A DNA stretch of 35,150 nucleotides, from IMG/VR virus record IMGVR_UViG_3300010399_000064, positions 1 to 35,150 of that record. One strand, 5' to 3'. Made by a program: the position numbers and the translations under genes. Shown here one piece after another: positions 1 to 7,715 of the stretch. The DNA comes from a virus. The notes beneath the pieces were generated by a model, which had not been told where the DNA came from, made no database searches, and saw only the letters and a list, made by a program, of their open reading frames with translations. Every line of letters begins with the position of its first letter. Position 1 is the first letter of the stretch.

Positions 1-426
1 GACGCAAACCCGCTGGCCGAGCGACCCACACCCTCACCCGCCCGCTCTCTCTCCCGGGAAAACGGATCCGCTACGGAGAGTGTCCACAGTGGACGTCCAC
101 AAGGGACGGTTACTGAAAGTAACGACATCGACGGAGCGTCACAACTTACGCAGAGTAACCCCCACTGGGGAGCGGTCGAGGCGCAGGTCAGAGCAGATAT
201 AGCCGGACTTGGATTGCTCACCGGCATCCGGCGTTCACACGCCGAGATCGCATTCGCGCTGGCCCGGGCCCTGGATTACGAAGAGGTCACGGCCCCGGCG
301 CCCATCGCGCGGGAGCTGGCCGCCCGGCTGGATGCACTCAACGTGATGGCCGGCGGCGAGAAGACCGTCGTCGACGAGCTGGCCGAGAAGCGGCGCCAGG
401 CGCAGGCGGAGATCCGCCAGGCGTGA
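1..426 (+). CDS. Terminase small subunit-like protein, C-terminal part (5' end outside the window)
   Basis: The frame is open from the first base to the stop at 424-426, so this is the 3' 141 codons of a longer gene; a TTG at 214 is only an internal codon. The last ~75 residues are alpha-helical in character (GIRRSHAEIAFALARALD, then an Arg/Ala-rich amphipathic helix ending AEIRQA), resembling the C-terminus of small terminase subunits of actinophages, which bind DNA and load the large terminase. The first ~60 residues are Ser/Thr/Pro-rich and look like a linker. The position, 39 nt ahead of the large terminase, is the main support. The DNA-binding domain is not visible, so the family call is an inference. 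Confidence 0.6.
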   Translation, partial: DANPLAERPTPSPARSLSRENGSATESVHSGRPQGTVTESNDIDGASQLTQSNPHWGAVEAQVRADIAGLGLLTGIRRSHAEIAFALARALDYEEVTAPAPIARELAARLDALNVMAGGEKTVVDELAEKRRQAQAEIRQA

Positions 427-465
427 TCGCCGCCCCCTCCGGATTTCCGGGAGGAGGTGGTGGTG

Positions 466-1953
466 ATGGTCCGCGCGAGCGCCGTGGCTCTGCCGTTGGC
501 CACCGCGACTCCTCGCGAGCACCTGGTGCCTGAGCATGTGCGCACCTGGGGTCCCGAGGCGGTCAAGCTGGCCTGGGTCGCCGGGATCGCCTGCCTGCCC
601 TGGCAGGAGCAGGTACTCGGGGACATGCTCACCGAGCGCGCCGACGGGAAGTGGGCCGCGCGCGAGGTCGGCGTGACGGTCGGCCGGCAGAACGGCAAGA
701 GCATCCTCGCCGTGGTCCGCGTGCTGGCCGGTCTGTACGTGCTCGGCGAGGAGCTGCTGGTCTACACCGCACACCAGCTCAAGACGGCCGAGGAGATCTT
801 CGGCCGGCTGGTCGACAAGGTGGAGCACACCCCGGAGCTGCGGGCGCGGCACGCCAAGACGATCCACCGCGCCGGAGAGAAGGGCATCGAGCTCCACTCC
901 CCGAAGCAGCGGCTGATCGTCAGCGCGCGCAGCAAGGAGAGCGTCCGTGGCTTCTCCGCCGACCTGATCATCCTGGACGAGGCGCAGATGGGCCTCGACG
1001 AGGAGGACATGGCGGCGCTCGGCCCGACGCAGCGCACGAGGCCGAATCCGCAGACGATCATCATGGGTACGCCGCCGCTGGGCCCGGGTACGTGGTGGGG
1101 CAGGTTCCGGCGGCGGGCGCTGACCGGCGACGCGAAGATGGCCTGGGCCGGCTGGACGCCGCGGCCGCTGCTGGAGGGCGAGAGCCGCGAGCAGTGGCGC
1201 CAGGACCGGGCCGTGTGGCGCGAGACGCATCCGGCGCACGGGATCCTCGTCGAGGACGAGGCGATCGAGCACGACCGCAAGACTCTCGGCGACATGTTCG
1301 ATCGGGAGTGTCTGTGTTTGTGGCCGCGGGAGCCGGAGGACGCCGGCTGGGCGGTGTTCACCGAGGGTGACTGGGAAGACGCCGTTGATCCGGAGACGGT
1401 GATCGTTGGTGACCGTGCGTTCGCGATCGAGGCCAGCCACGACCTGTCTCACCTGTCCATCGGCGCGGCCGGGCGTAACGGCCTAGGTCGGCGGCACCTG
1501 GAATTGGCCGCCCGGTTCCCGACCGATGAGGCGAAGCTGATCGGCTGGCTGAAGAAGCGGCTGACGACGTGGACGCCACGCTGTGTGGTGGTCGACCCCG
1601 CCGGGCCCGCCGGCTACCTGATCGCCAAGATCGAAGAGCACTGCAAGATCGAGGTCGCGAAGCCTCTGGGCCGCGACGTCGCCGGCGCCTGCGGGTCCGT
1701 CTTCGTCGGCATCAGCGGCGAGGCGGCGGCCCGCGACGTGCGGGTCCGGCGCACGGATCCGGCGTTGATGGAGCCGCTGACCGCCGCGGCCCGCCGGGCG
1801 GTGTGGCGCGACCGCGGTGACGCGCGGGTCTTCGACCGCCGGGTCGAGGACGACGCGGACCCGGCCCCACTGATGGCCCTGGCCCTGGCCGACTGGGGAA
1901 TGTCGGTGCCTGCGCAGGAAGCCCAACAGCAGTTCTTCGCCGCGTGGAGGTGA
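466..1953 (+). CDS. terL: Terminase large subunit (ATPase/nuclease)
   Basis: This is the packaging motor that pumps DNA into the prohead and cuts it. The N-terminal ATPase has a Walker A-like motif VGRQNGKS (about residues 72-79) and a Walker B motif DLIILDEAQ (about 166-174), followed by a coupling motif around MGTPP (near 200). The C-terminal RNase H-fold nuclease starts near residue 317 (FAIEASHDLSHLSIG), with further acidic residues at VVVDPAG and in DDADPAPLMALALADW. At 495 residues the length is normal for the family. The ATG at 466 is chosen because GGGAGGAG (449-456) lies about 9 nt upstream; in-frame GTGs at 457, 460 and 463 are alternatives. The gene downstream begins 6 nt after the stop. 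Confidence 0.95.
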   Translation: MVRASAVALPLATATPREHLVPEHVRTWGPEAVKLAWVAGIACLPWQEQVLGDMLTERADGKWAAREVGVTVGRQNGKSILAVVRVLAGLYVLGEELLVYTAHQLKTAEEIFGRLVDKVEHTPELRARHAKTIHRAGEKGIELHSPKQRLIVSARSKESVRGFSADLIILDEAQMGLDEEDMAALGPTQRTRPNPQTIIMGTPPLGPGTWWGRFRRRALTGDAKMAWAGWTPRPLLEGESREQWRQDRAVWRETHPAHGILVEDEAIEHDRKTLGDMFDRECLCLWPREPEDAGWAVFTEGDWEDAVDPETVIVGDRAFAIEASHDLSHLSIGAAGRNGLGRRHLELAARFPTDEAKLIGWLKKRLTTWTPRCVVVDPAGPAGYLIAKIEEHCKIEVAKPLGRDVAGACGSVFVGISGEAAARDVRVRRTDPALMEPLTAAARRAVWRDRGDARVFDRRVEDDADPAPLMALALADWGMSVPAQEAQQQFFAAWR

Positions 1954-1959
1954 CTCGTC

Positions 1960-2238
1960 GTGGTCACCCTTGACCAGCTCCTCGACAGCGGTGACGATGC
2001 GCAGGACCGGGCCGGCGACACCGGCCGGCGGCTGGCCGCTGCGGTGCGGGCCGGCCTGTGGTGGATCGGCTGGGCGGCGGCGAAGCTGGTCCTGATCGTC
2101 CTGCTCGGCCTGGCGGGCGTCCTCTTCGGCGCCGGCTGGCTGGCCGGTCGGGTCCTGTGGCCGGGTCTGTGCTGGGCCGGCCGGGCGGTGAAGCTCGGCT
2201 ACCAGGAAGGCCGCGGCAGGTCACATGGGCCTGCTTGA
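1960..2238 (+). CDS. Small membrane protein between terminase and portal
   Basis: A 92-residue protein whose middle (about 30-72) is hydrophobic: LWWIGWAAAKLVLIVLLGLAGVLFGAGW, probably one or two membrane segments, flanked by an acidic N-terminus and a basic C-terminus. GTG start with GGAGG at 1946-1950, 9 nt upstream. It overlaps the portal start by 14 nt, so the two are probably translationally coupled. A membrane protein at this position is uncommon in a packaging operon. I do not recognise a family; membrane anchoring of assembly or an infection-time role are possibilities only. Confidence 0.75.
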   Translation: MVTLDQLLDSGDDAQDRAGDTGRRLAAAVRAGLWWIGWAAAKLVLIVLLGLAGVLFGAGWLAGRVLWPGLCWAGRAVKLGYQEGRGRSHGPA

Positions 2239-4864
2239 GCGGATCTCGGCCCGCGGCCGGGATGTGGAGCAGCGCTACGCCGCCGACCAGTGGCTGACCG
2301 ACTTCCTGCGTCCCTCGACGATGGCCTTCGGCGGCCACCAGTACCCGTACGGGCTGACCACCACCTGGGATCAGGGCCGCGTCCGAGAGATCACGAACAC
2401 GCTGCCGGGCTACTCGCAGGCGCTGCGGTTCTGTCCGCCGGCGTTCGCCGCGCAGATGGTGCGGGCCCTGGTCCTCTCGCAGGCCCGGTTCACGTTCCGC
2501 AACCTTCTGTCGTCGCGGACGCCGAGGCGCACGTTCGGTACACAGGCTCTGTCCATCTTGGAGCACCCGGCCCCGTCGGTGACCACCGGTGAGTTGCTGG
2601 CCCGGATGGAGTGGCATGCGGGCCTGGCCGGCAACGCCTACGTGTTGCGCCGCCCGGACCGGCTGCGGGTGCTGCGCCCGGACTGGGTGGCGGTGTTGTT
2701 CGGCTCCCACCAGGAGCCCGAGGATGCCGCGCAGGCCCTCGACGGCGAGCTGATCGGGTTCGTCTACCAGAACGGCGGCTTCTACTCCGGGTACAAGCCG
2801 CAGACGCTGCTCCCGGCTGACGTGGCGCACTGGTGCCCACTGCCCGACCCGGAGCTGTCCCACATCGGCATGTCGTGGATCACCCCGGCGGTTCGGGAGA
2901 TCCAGGCCGACGGGCTGGCCACCGACCACAAGATCCAGTATTTCCGCAACGGCGCCACCCCGAACATGGTCGTGCGCGGCATCACCGCCGCCACCCGCGA
3001 GCAGTTCAACGAGATCGTCGACATCCTCGAACAGCAGCACGCAGGCGTCGCCAACGCCTACAAGACGATGTACCTCACCGCCGGCGCCGACGCCACCGTG
3101 GTCGGCTCCAACCTCGCCGAACTGGACATGAAAGCCGTCCAGGGCGGCGGCGAAACCCGCATCGCGTTCCTGTCCCGCGTCCCCGCCCCACTGCTCGGCA
3201 TCGCCGAAGGACTCGCCGGCTCGTCGCTGAACGCCGGCAACTTCGGGATGGCCCGGCGCATGTTCGCCGACACCTGGGTCTACCCGACCCTGCAGGACCT
3301 CGCCGGGTCCCTGGCCGACATCGTCAAGGTCCCCTCCGATGCCGAACTGTGGTTCGACACCCAGGACATGCCGATCCTGCGTGAGGACGCCAAGGATGCC
3401 GCCGACATCCAGCAGGTGAAGATCGCAGCGATCGCCGCTGCCATCACCGCCGGGTTCGACCCCGACGCCTCGGTTGCTGCCCTGGCCCCCGAACTCGTCG
3501 GCGTCCTCAAGCACACCGGCATGGTCTCCGTGCAGCTGCAGCAGCCAGGCGCCGGACAGGTACCGCCCGGACCGCCCGCAGCGGGTGATGGCGGCGCCCC
3601 GGCGGCGGGTGGTGCGGGCCCAAAAGGGTTGCCCGCTTCGGCGGGCCGGTCCTCGGCCGGGACTGAACGTAAGTTCAACCCCGCCGAACCCCGCGTCCCC
3701 GGCGGTGAGCACGGCGGCGAGTGGAGCGCCGGCGGCGTCATCAAGGACGTTCTGAAACTCGCCGAGAAGATCGACCTCGGCAAGGACGAAAAGCTCATCG
3801 GCTCGGACAAGCTGATTGGCGACGGCGGAGCGGTCCGGCTGGCGCTCGTGGAGCACCACGGTGCGAAGTCCCTGCGCATCGGCATCGGGAGAAGCGACTT
3901 CGGCGGCCGCGACGACGAGGCCGGCCCCTGGAGGGCAGACCCCGGCAAGCTCGCCGCGACAAACGCCGAACGCAAGCGGCTACATGCCGAGATGGACGCC
4001 TTGACGGAGGAGGCGGATCGCCTCGACGCGGATCCGCACGCCGACAAGGCACGCAAGGCCCAGGTCCATGCCCGGCTCGACCAGCTGGGCGACATGGACC
4101 TGGGTGAGCTCACCGCGATCGGTCATACCGCCAACCTCGACGAGGCCTCAGCGCTGCGCCTGCATGCCGCCCTCTCCGACGGAATCGCCTCAGCCGTCAA
4201 GTCGCAGGCCGCCAGTGATCGGACACTCCAACAACTCGACAAGTTGGAAGCCCAACGCAAGCCGTTGCAGTACATGGGCCGCAAGTGGACGCCGGCGGAA
4301 GAGGCGCTCTGGGACGACCTGACGGCGAAGATCGACGCACTGCAGGCCAGGCTCGACGCCGACGACTACGAGATCCATGTCGAAGGCTCGGTGCCTGGCG
4401 AATGGGCCGACGTGCACTACCTGGTAGACCTGGATGACCGCGGCATCGGGCCCAGGGTCACCCTCGGCGCCGTACCGCGTGGCTCGGGCATGAGCCTGGA
4501 CGACCTCGAAGGATCCGAGTCCGCCGCGATGTTCGATGTCGGCGAAGGGCAGAAGTTGGTCCGGCTGCTTGGCCGCTATCTCGGCCCAGCAGATGCCGTG
4601 CGTGCGGCTAGCCCCGCCGGCATCAAGGGCGCACGCCGGTTGCACCAGTACTGGACCAAGGGCGAGGGCCTGGCGAAGTGGGCCGAGTCTCCGCATCCGT
4701 GGACGTCGCTGTATCACCACCTGGTCGAGTTCATGCCGCCGGAGAAGGCCAAGCGCACCGCCGCGGAATGGTTCCACGACGTGTTCCATTTCTGGCCCGG
4801 CAGCGACAAGAACCGCGTGCTTCACGGTAAGCCGCCCCGCGGCGACAAGATCGGCCCCGGCTAG
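2225..4864 (+). CDS. Portal protein with a long C-terminal extension
   Basis: The first ~440 of 879 residues are an HK97-type portal, the dodecameric ring at the capsid vertex through which DNA passes. Supporting stretches are MEWHAGLAGNAYVLRR, IQYFRNGATPNMV and AGSSLNAGNFGMARRMFADTW, as in the clip/stem/wing regions of HK97 portals. A Pro/Gly/Ala linker follows (about 445-480), then a motif RVPGGEHGGEW (about 488-498), an unrecognised region with a Glu/Leu-rich probable coiled coil (about 575-720), and a Trp/His-rich end (ESPHPWTSLYHHLVEFMPP, FHDVFHFWPG). Family members are usually 400-550 residues, so ~380 residues are extra. The C-terminal half may be a fused scaffold, capsid-delivered effector or separate domain; its function is unknown. 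Start ATG 2225 overlaps the upstream gene. Confidence 0.9.
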   Translation: MGLLERISARGRDVEQRYAADQWLTDFLRPSTMAFGGHQYPYGLTTTWDQGRVREITNTLPGYSQALRFCPPAFAAQMVRALVLSQARFTFRNLLSSRTPRRTFGTQALSILEHPAPSVTTGELLARMEWHAGLAGNAYVLRRPDRLRVLRPDWVAVLFGSHQEPEDAAQALDGELIGFVYQNGGFYSGYKPQTLLPADVAHWCPLPDPELSHIGMSWITPAVREIQADGLATDHKIQYFRNGATPNMVVRGITAATREQFNEIVDILEQQHAGVANAYKTMYLTAGADATVVGSNLAELDMKAVQGGGETRIAFLSRVPAPLLGIAEGLAGSSLNAGNFGMARRMFADTWVYPTLQDLAGSLADIVKVPSDAELWFDTQDMPILREDAKDAADIQQVKIAAIAAAITAGFDPDASVAALAPELVGVLKHTGMVSVQLQQPGAGQVPPGPPAAGDGGAPAAGGAGPKGLPASAGRSSAGTERKFNPAEPRVPGGEHGGEWSAGGVIKDVLKLAEKIDLGKDEKLIGSDKLIGDGGAVRLALVEHHGAKSLRIGIGRSDFGGRDDEAGPWRADPGKLAATNAERKRLHAEMDALTEEADRLDADPHADKARKAQVHARLDQLGDMDLGELTAIGHTANLDEASALRLHAALSDGIASAVKSQAASDRTLQQLDKLEAQRKPLQYMGRKWTPAEEALWDDLTAKIDALQARLDADDYEIHVEGSVPGEWADVHYLVDLDDRGIGPRVTLGAVPRGSGMSLDDLEGSESAAMFDVGEGQKLVRLLGRYLGPADAVRAASPAGIKGARRLHQYWTKGEGLAKWAESPHPWTSLYHHLVEFMPPEKAKRTAAEWFHDVFHFWPGSDKNRVLHGKPPRGDKIGPG

Positions 4865-4912
4865 TCCTCTGGCTCCACCCAGCTTCTGAACCCAACGGGA
4901 GGTGTGTGGGCG

Positions 4913-6091
4913 ATGACCCATGTCGTCGATCGGGCCTACAGCTCCGAACTGCACCCGCACGAGCCGGCCGGCTCCTCGCAGGGCGGCCAGTTCGCCCCGG
5001 CCGGTAGCTCGCAGAAGCAGAAGGCCAAGCCGGGCCACCCGGCAGCGCATCAGAAGGCCAAGACCCAGACGCACCAGCATTCGGACACCCTGTCCTACGA
5101 CCCGGACTCCAACCACGGCACGGGCTACGGGATGAAGGGCGGCGACCCGCGGGTCCACAAGCTGCAGCAGGCGCTGAACCGGCTGGGCCTGACCGACGCC
5201 CACGGCAAGGAGCTGGCAGACGACGGCAAGTTGGGCCCGAAGACCACCGCCGCGGTGAAGAAGGCCCAGAAGCGTCTCGGCATGCGCCCAGACGGACACG
5301 TCACCCCGGCCCTGCTCGCCCGCCTCGCCGAGGCCAAATCACTGCCGGGCAGGAGCAGCATCATGATGGACACCTGCCTGCGGGCGTTCGACTTCGACAC
5401 CCGCGCGGTCACCTCGGACGGGCGGACCCTTGAGGGCTACGCGGCCGTGTTCAACACGGCCTCCCGCATCCGGGACCTGCAGGGCGACTTCGACGAGACG
5501 ATCCTGCCGGGCGCGTTCGCCCGCAGCCTGCGCTCCCGCACTCCGGTGCTGCAGTTCGAGCACGGCAAGGACCCTCGTATCGGCGCCGCCCCCATCGGCG
5601 ACATCGAGGAGCTGCGCGAGGACGAGCACGGCCTGTACGTGCGGGCCCGCCTCTACGACCACCCCGACATCGAGCGGGTCCGTCTGGCCATCGCCGGCCG
5701 CTCGATCCGGGGCATGAGCTTCCGGTTCGGCGTCCCCGACAAGGGTGACACCTGGACGCGCCGCGCCGGCGAACCGGACCTCAGGGAGATCCGCGACGCC
5801 GACGTGCACGAGCTCGGCCCGGTCGTGTTCCCCGCCTACGACACCACCAGCGTGTCCGTCCGGTCGCTGCTCGCCCAGCTGGACCCCGACGAACACCGCG
5901 CGCTGGTCCGCGAGCTCGCAGCCGAAGTCCGGCTCGCCGCGGACCTCACAGACCTCAGCGGGCGACCCGACGCGCGGAGCGCGGGTGGCGCTGACCCCGA
6001 CACGGAGCCAGGAAACGGTGCCGCGTCACCAATGCACCTACGCCAACGCCTCGATGACGGCGCCCTACGTACCAGAGGAATCCTGCAGTGA
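4913..6091 (+). CDS. HK97-type prohead protease (peptidase U35) with N-terminal peptidoglycan-binding-like domain
   Basis: The C-terminal part (from about residue 151 of 392) is the capsid maturation serine protease: LEGYAAVFN, DETILPGAFARSL, catalytic His about 217 in LQFEHGKDPRIG, catalytic Ser about 269 in RSIRGMSFRFG. It cleaves the capsid delta domain and scaffold inside the prohead. Ahead of it lie a motif ELHPHEPAGSSQGGQF (about 12-27), a charged linker, and a PG_binding_1-like domain (about 80-128: VHKLQQALNRLGL...DGKLGPKTTAAVKKAQKRLG). ATG 4913 is preferred over GTG 4904 because GGGAGG at 4897-4902 is too close to the GTG. The protein is ~150 residues longer than a typical protease. 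An internal ATG at 5363 has its own ribosome-binding site. The last 4 nt overlap the capsid gene (GTGA, the capsid start is the GTG at 6088). Confidence 0.92.
   Translation: MTHVVDRAYSSELHPHEPAGSSQGGQFAPAGSSQKQKAKPGHPAAHQKAKTQTHQHSDTLSYDPDSNHGTGYGMKGGDPRVHKLQQALNRLGLTDAHGKELADDGKLGPKTTAAVKKAQKRLGMRPDGHVTPALLARLAEAKSLPGRSSIMMDTCLRAFDFDTRAVTSDGRTLEGYAAVFNTASRIRDLQGDFDETILPGAFARSLRSRTPVLQFEHGKDPRIGAAPIGDIEELREDEHGLYVRARLYDHPDIERVRLAIAGRSIRGMSFRFGVPDKGDTWTRRAGEPDLREIRDADVHELGPVVFPAYDTTSVSVRSLLAQLDPDEHRALVRELAAEVRLAADLTDLSGRPDARSAGGADPDTEPGNGAASPMHLRQRLDDGALRTRGILQ
5351..5365 (+). promoter_or_regulatory. Internal ribosome-binding site and ATG inside the protease gene
   Basis: AGGAG at 5351-5355 is followed 7 nt later by ATG at 5363 (with a second ATG at 5366), in frame with the protease gene and exactly at the border between the peptidoglycan-binding-like part and the protease domain. 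Initiation here would give a 242-residue product of the usual size for prohead proteases. Use of this start is an inference from spacing and domain position. Confidence 0.5.
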
Positions 6092-6746
6092 GTATCGACA
6101 TCCTTCCCGAGCTCCGCGACAAGAACCCCGACGACCTGACCAAGGCCATGCCCGACGAGCTGCGCGGCAAGACCCCCGACGAGCTGCAGCGCTACGTCGA
6201 GGTCCTCGACGCGCACCTGCGCTCGATCCACCAGGACGAGAACAGCGGCGAGCTGCGGGACAAGACACCCGACGAGCAGCGGGCCTTCGACTACGGGCTG
6301 AAGCTGCGCGATGCGGCCATCGGCCGAATCGAGGAACACCGGGCCGTACAGCAGGTCTTCGCCCGACGCCCGAAGGCGGTCGAGGCGGCCATGCTGAACC
6401 TGAACACCCGGGACAAGACCGACGCGTTCGGCAACATCCGCCGCATGTCCATCTCGGAGGCCCGCGACCGGGCGCTGCGGGTGTTGGACGACCGCAACGC
6501 CGGAGCGAACCTCAAGCCGGACCAGAAGGACGAGGTCGAGCGGCAGGTCCGCACCTCCACCGATATCGCCCGGCGCGTCCTCGTCACCGAGAACGAGGAC
6601 TACCGCAACGCCTGGCTCAAGCTCGTCACCCGCCCCAACGGGGCGATGTACCTGACCGACGACGAGCGGCACGCCATGATGGCCTGGGACGAGTACCGGA
6701 CCATGTCCGAGGGCACCAACTCGGCCGGCGGCTTCGGAATTCCGGT
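6088..6746 (+). CDS. Major capsid protein, exon 1 (N-terminal delta domain and start of the HK97 fold)
   Basis: Codes for the first 219 residues plus two bases of the next codon of the HK97-fold major capsid protein. The N-terminal ~110 residues are charged and helical (LRDKNPDDLTKAM, ELRGKTPDELQRYVEVL), as expected for a scaffolding delta domain removed by the protease. The region from about 195 (MSEGTNSAGGFGIPV) is the conserved entry to the capsid fold. Read straight through, the frame stops at 6760-6762 after five unrelated codons. The fold resumes at 7716: joining 6746 to 7716 restores the expected GIPVFIDPSII. Exons 1 and 2 total 1500 nt, that is 499 residues and a stop. Start GTG 6088 overlaps the protease stop. 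Confidence 0.92.
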
Positions 6747-7715
6747 CAAGGTGGCCGCCTGACGCCGTGAGGCGTCAGTGAAAAACCCGAGAATTGCTGG
6801 GACATCCCGTTAGACGTCCGCACCACAGCGTGAGACGAAAGCCTGAGCGCGATGGTTCGAGAAGCGGCCGGTAGGGACAATCAGCAGCCGAGCCCGCCTG
6901 GGGAAACCCGACGGGAAGGTTCAACGACCATGTACGGGTTATCTTATTTGACCCACTAGTTGTTCTAGACTCTAGTCTGTGTTCTCAGACAAGAACTGCG
7001 AGATCTGCGGTACCACCTTCACGCCCCGGCGTCGGACCGACCGAACGTGCTGCCTGGACTGCCAGATGCAGCACCGACGAAAGCTCAGCCGAGCGCGCGG
7101 CGCGCGCAACTACAAACCGCGAGCACCGCGACCCGACGTCACCTGCGAAGGCTGTCAGGCATCCGTGCCGACGCCGAAGACCGGACCGAAGCCGAAGTGG
7201 TGCAACGCCTGCCGGGCCACGAAGGAAGACGAGCGCGCACGCAAGCGCATCGCCGTCCGTCGCTGCCACAAGTGCCAGACGCCCGTCCCCGACGCCGAAC
7301 GTAAACCCGGCAAAGCCGTGTGCGACAACTGCCGTGTCGACCCTCGCAAGTACCGCGAGGCACACGAGCACCGGCGACGGCTGAGGAAGTACGGCATCGA
7401 TCAGGAGCGGTACGACCGGATGCTCGCCGAGCAGGACGGTCGCTGCCCTGGATGCCGCACGACCGACCCGGGCGTCAAGGGCTGGTGCATCGACCACTGC
7501 CACGCGACCGGACGTGTCCGCGCGTTGTTGTGCATGCGGTGCAACACCATGATCGGACTGGCCAACGAGGATCCCGCTATCCTCCGGGCGCTCGCAGACC
7601 TCGCAGAACAACTACGGATCGACCGAGATAAAGATATGGTCTGAGCTTCACGGAGACGTGAAGAGGCTGGCAGAAATGACCAGCCCCCTCGGCATGCCGA
7701 GGAGTAACAACACTG
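6747..7715 (+). ncRNA. Group I self-splicing intron in the major capsid gene
   Basis: The 969-nt interruption shows a full group I core. P1: 6743-6746 with 6754-6757, giving U.G at the 5' splice site. P10: 7716-7718 with 6748-6750. P2: 6759-6766 with 6771-6778, GUGA loop. P3: 6784-6789 with 6935-6940. P4: 6795-6799 with 6882-6886. P5: 6805-6808 with 6874-6877. P6: 6887-6889 with 6918-6920, and a P6 extension 6893-6896 with 6912-6915 ending in a GAAA loop at 6903-6906. P7: 6926-6931 with 7636-7641, inside the conserved GGUUCAACGACCA and AAGAUAUGGUCU segments. P8: 6941-6947 with 7628-7635 (one bulge). P9: 7646-7652 with 7657-7663, GAGA loop. Further hairpins lie at 7665-7685 and 7687-7702. The intron begins after U and ends in G (7715), the group I rule, and excision restores the capsid frame. 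Confidence 0.93.
6979..7644 (+). CDS. Intron-encoded HNH homing endonuclease, endonuclease VII-like
   Basis: 221 residues with four Cys pairs-of-pairs that look like stacked zinc ribbons: C7/C10/C25/C28, C56/C59/C75/C78, C96/C99/C115/C118 and C156/C159/C185/C188. The last one encloses the His-Me finger core IDHCHATGRVRALLCMRCN (about 171-189), as in recombination endonuclease VII-type HNH proteins. It lies in the P8 loop of the group I intron, so its probable role is to cut intronless capsid genes and promote intron spread. Its final codons (GAT ATG GTC TGA) also form the 3' strand of P7, so the protein end is constrained by the ribozyme. Start GTG 6979 has no clear ribosome-binding site; the true start is uncertain. 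Confidence 0.9.
   Translation: MFSDKNCEICGTTFTPRRRTDRTCCLDCQMQHRRKLSRARGARNYKPRAPRPDVTCEGCQASVPTPKTGPKPKWCNACRATKEDERARKRIAVRRCHKCQTPVPDAERKPGKAVCDNCRVDPRKYREAHEHRRRLRKYGIDQERYDRMLAEQDGRCPGCRTTDPGVKGWCIDHCHATGRVRALLCMRCNTMIGLANEDPAILRALADLAEQLRIDRDKDMV

Noticed and set aside
1964-3859. Long open frame on the minus strand opposite the portal gene
   Set aside because: Arg/Gly/Val-rich composition typical of the antisense of GC-rich coding DNA; no motif, no ribosome-binding site, and the plus strand encodes a clear portal.
6747-6762. Capsid gene truncated by a stop at 6760-6762 (pseudogene)
   Set aside because: The stop and its five upstream codons lie in the intron; splicing removes them and both exons are intact.
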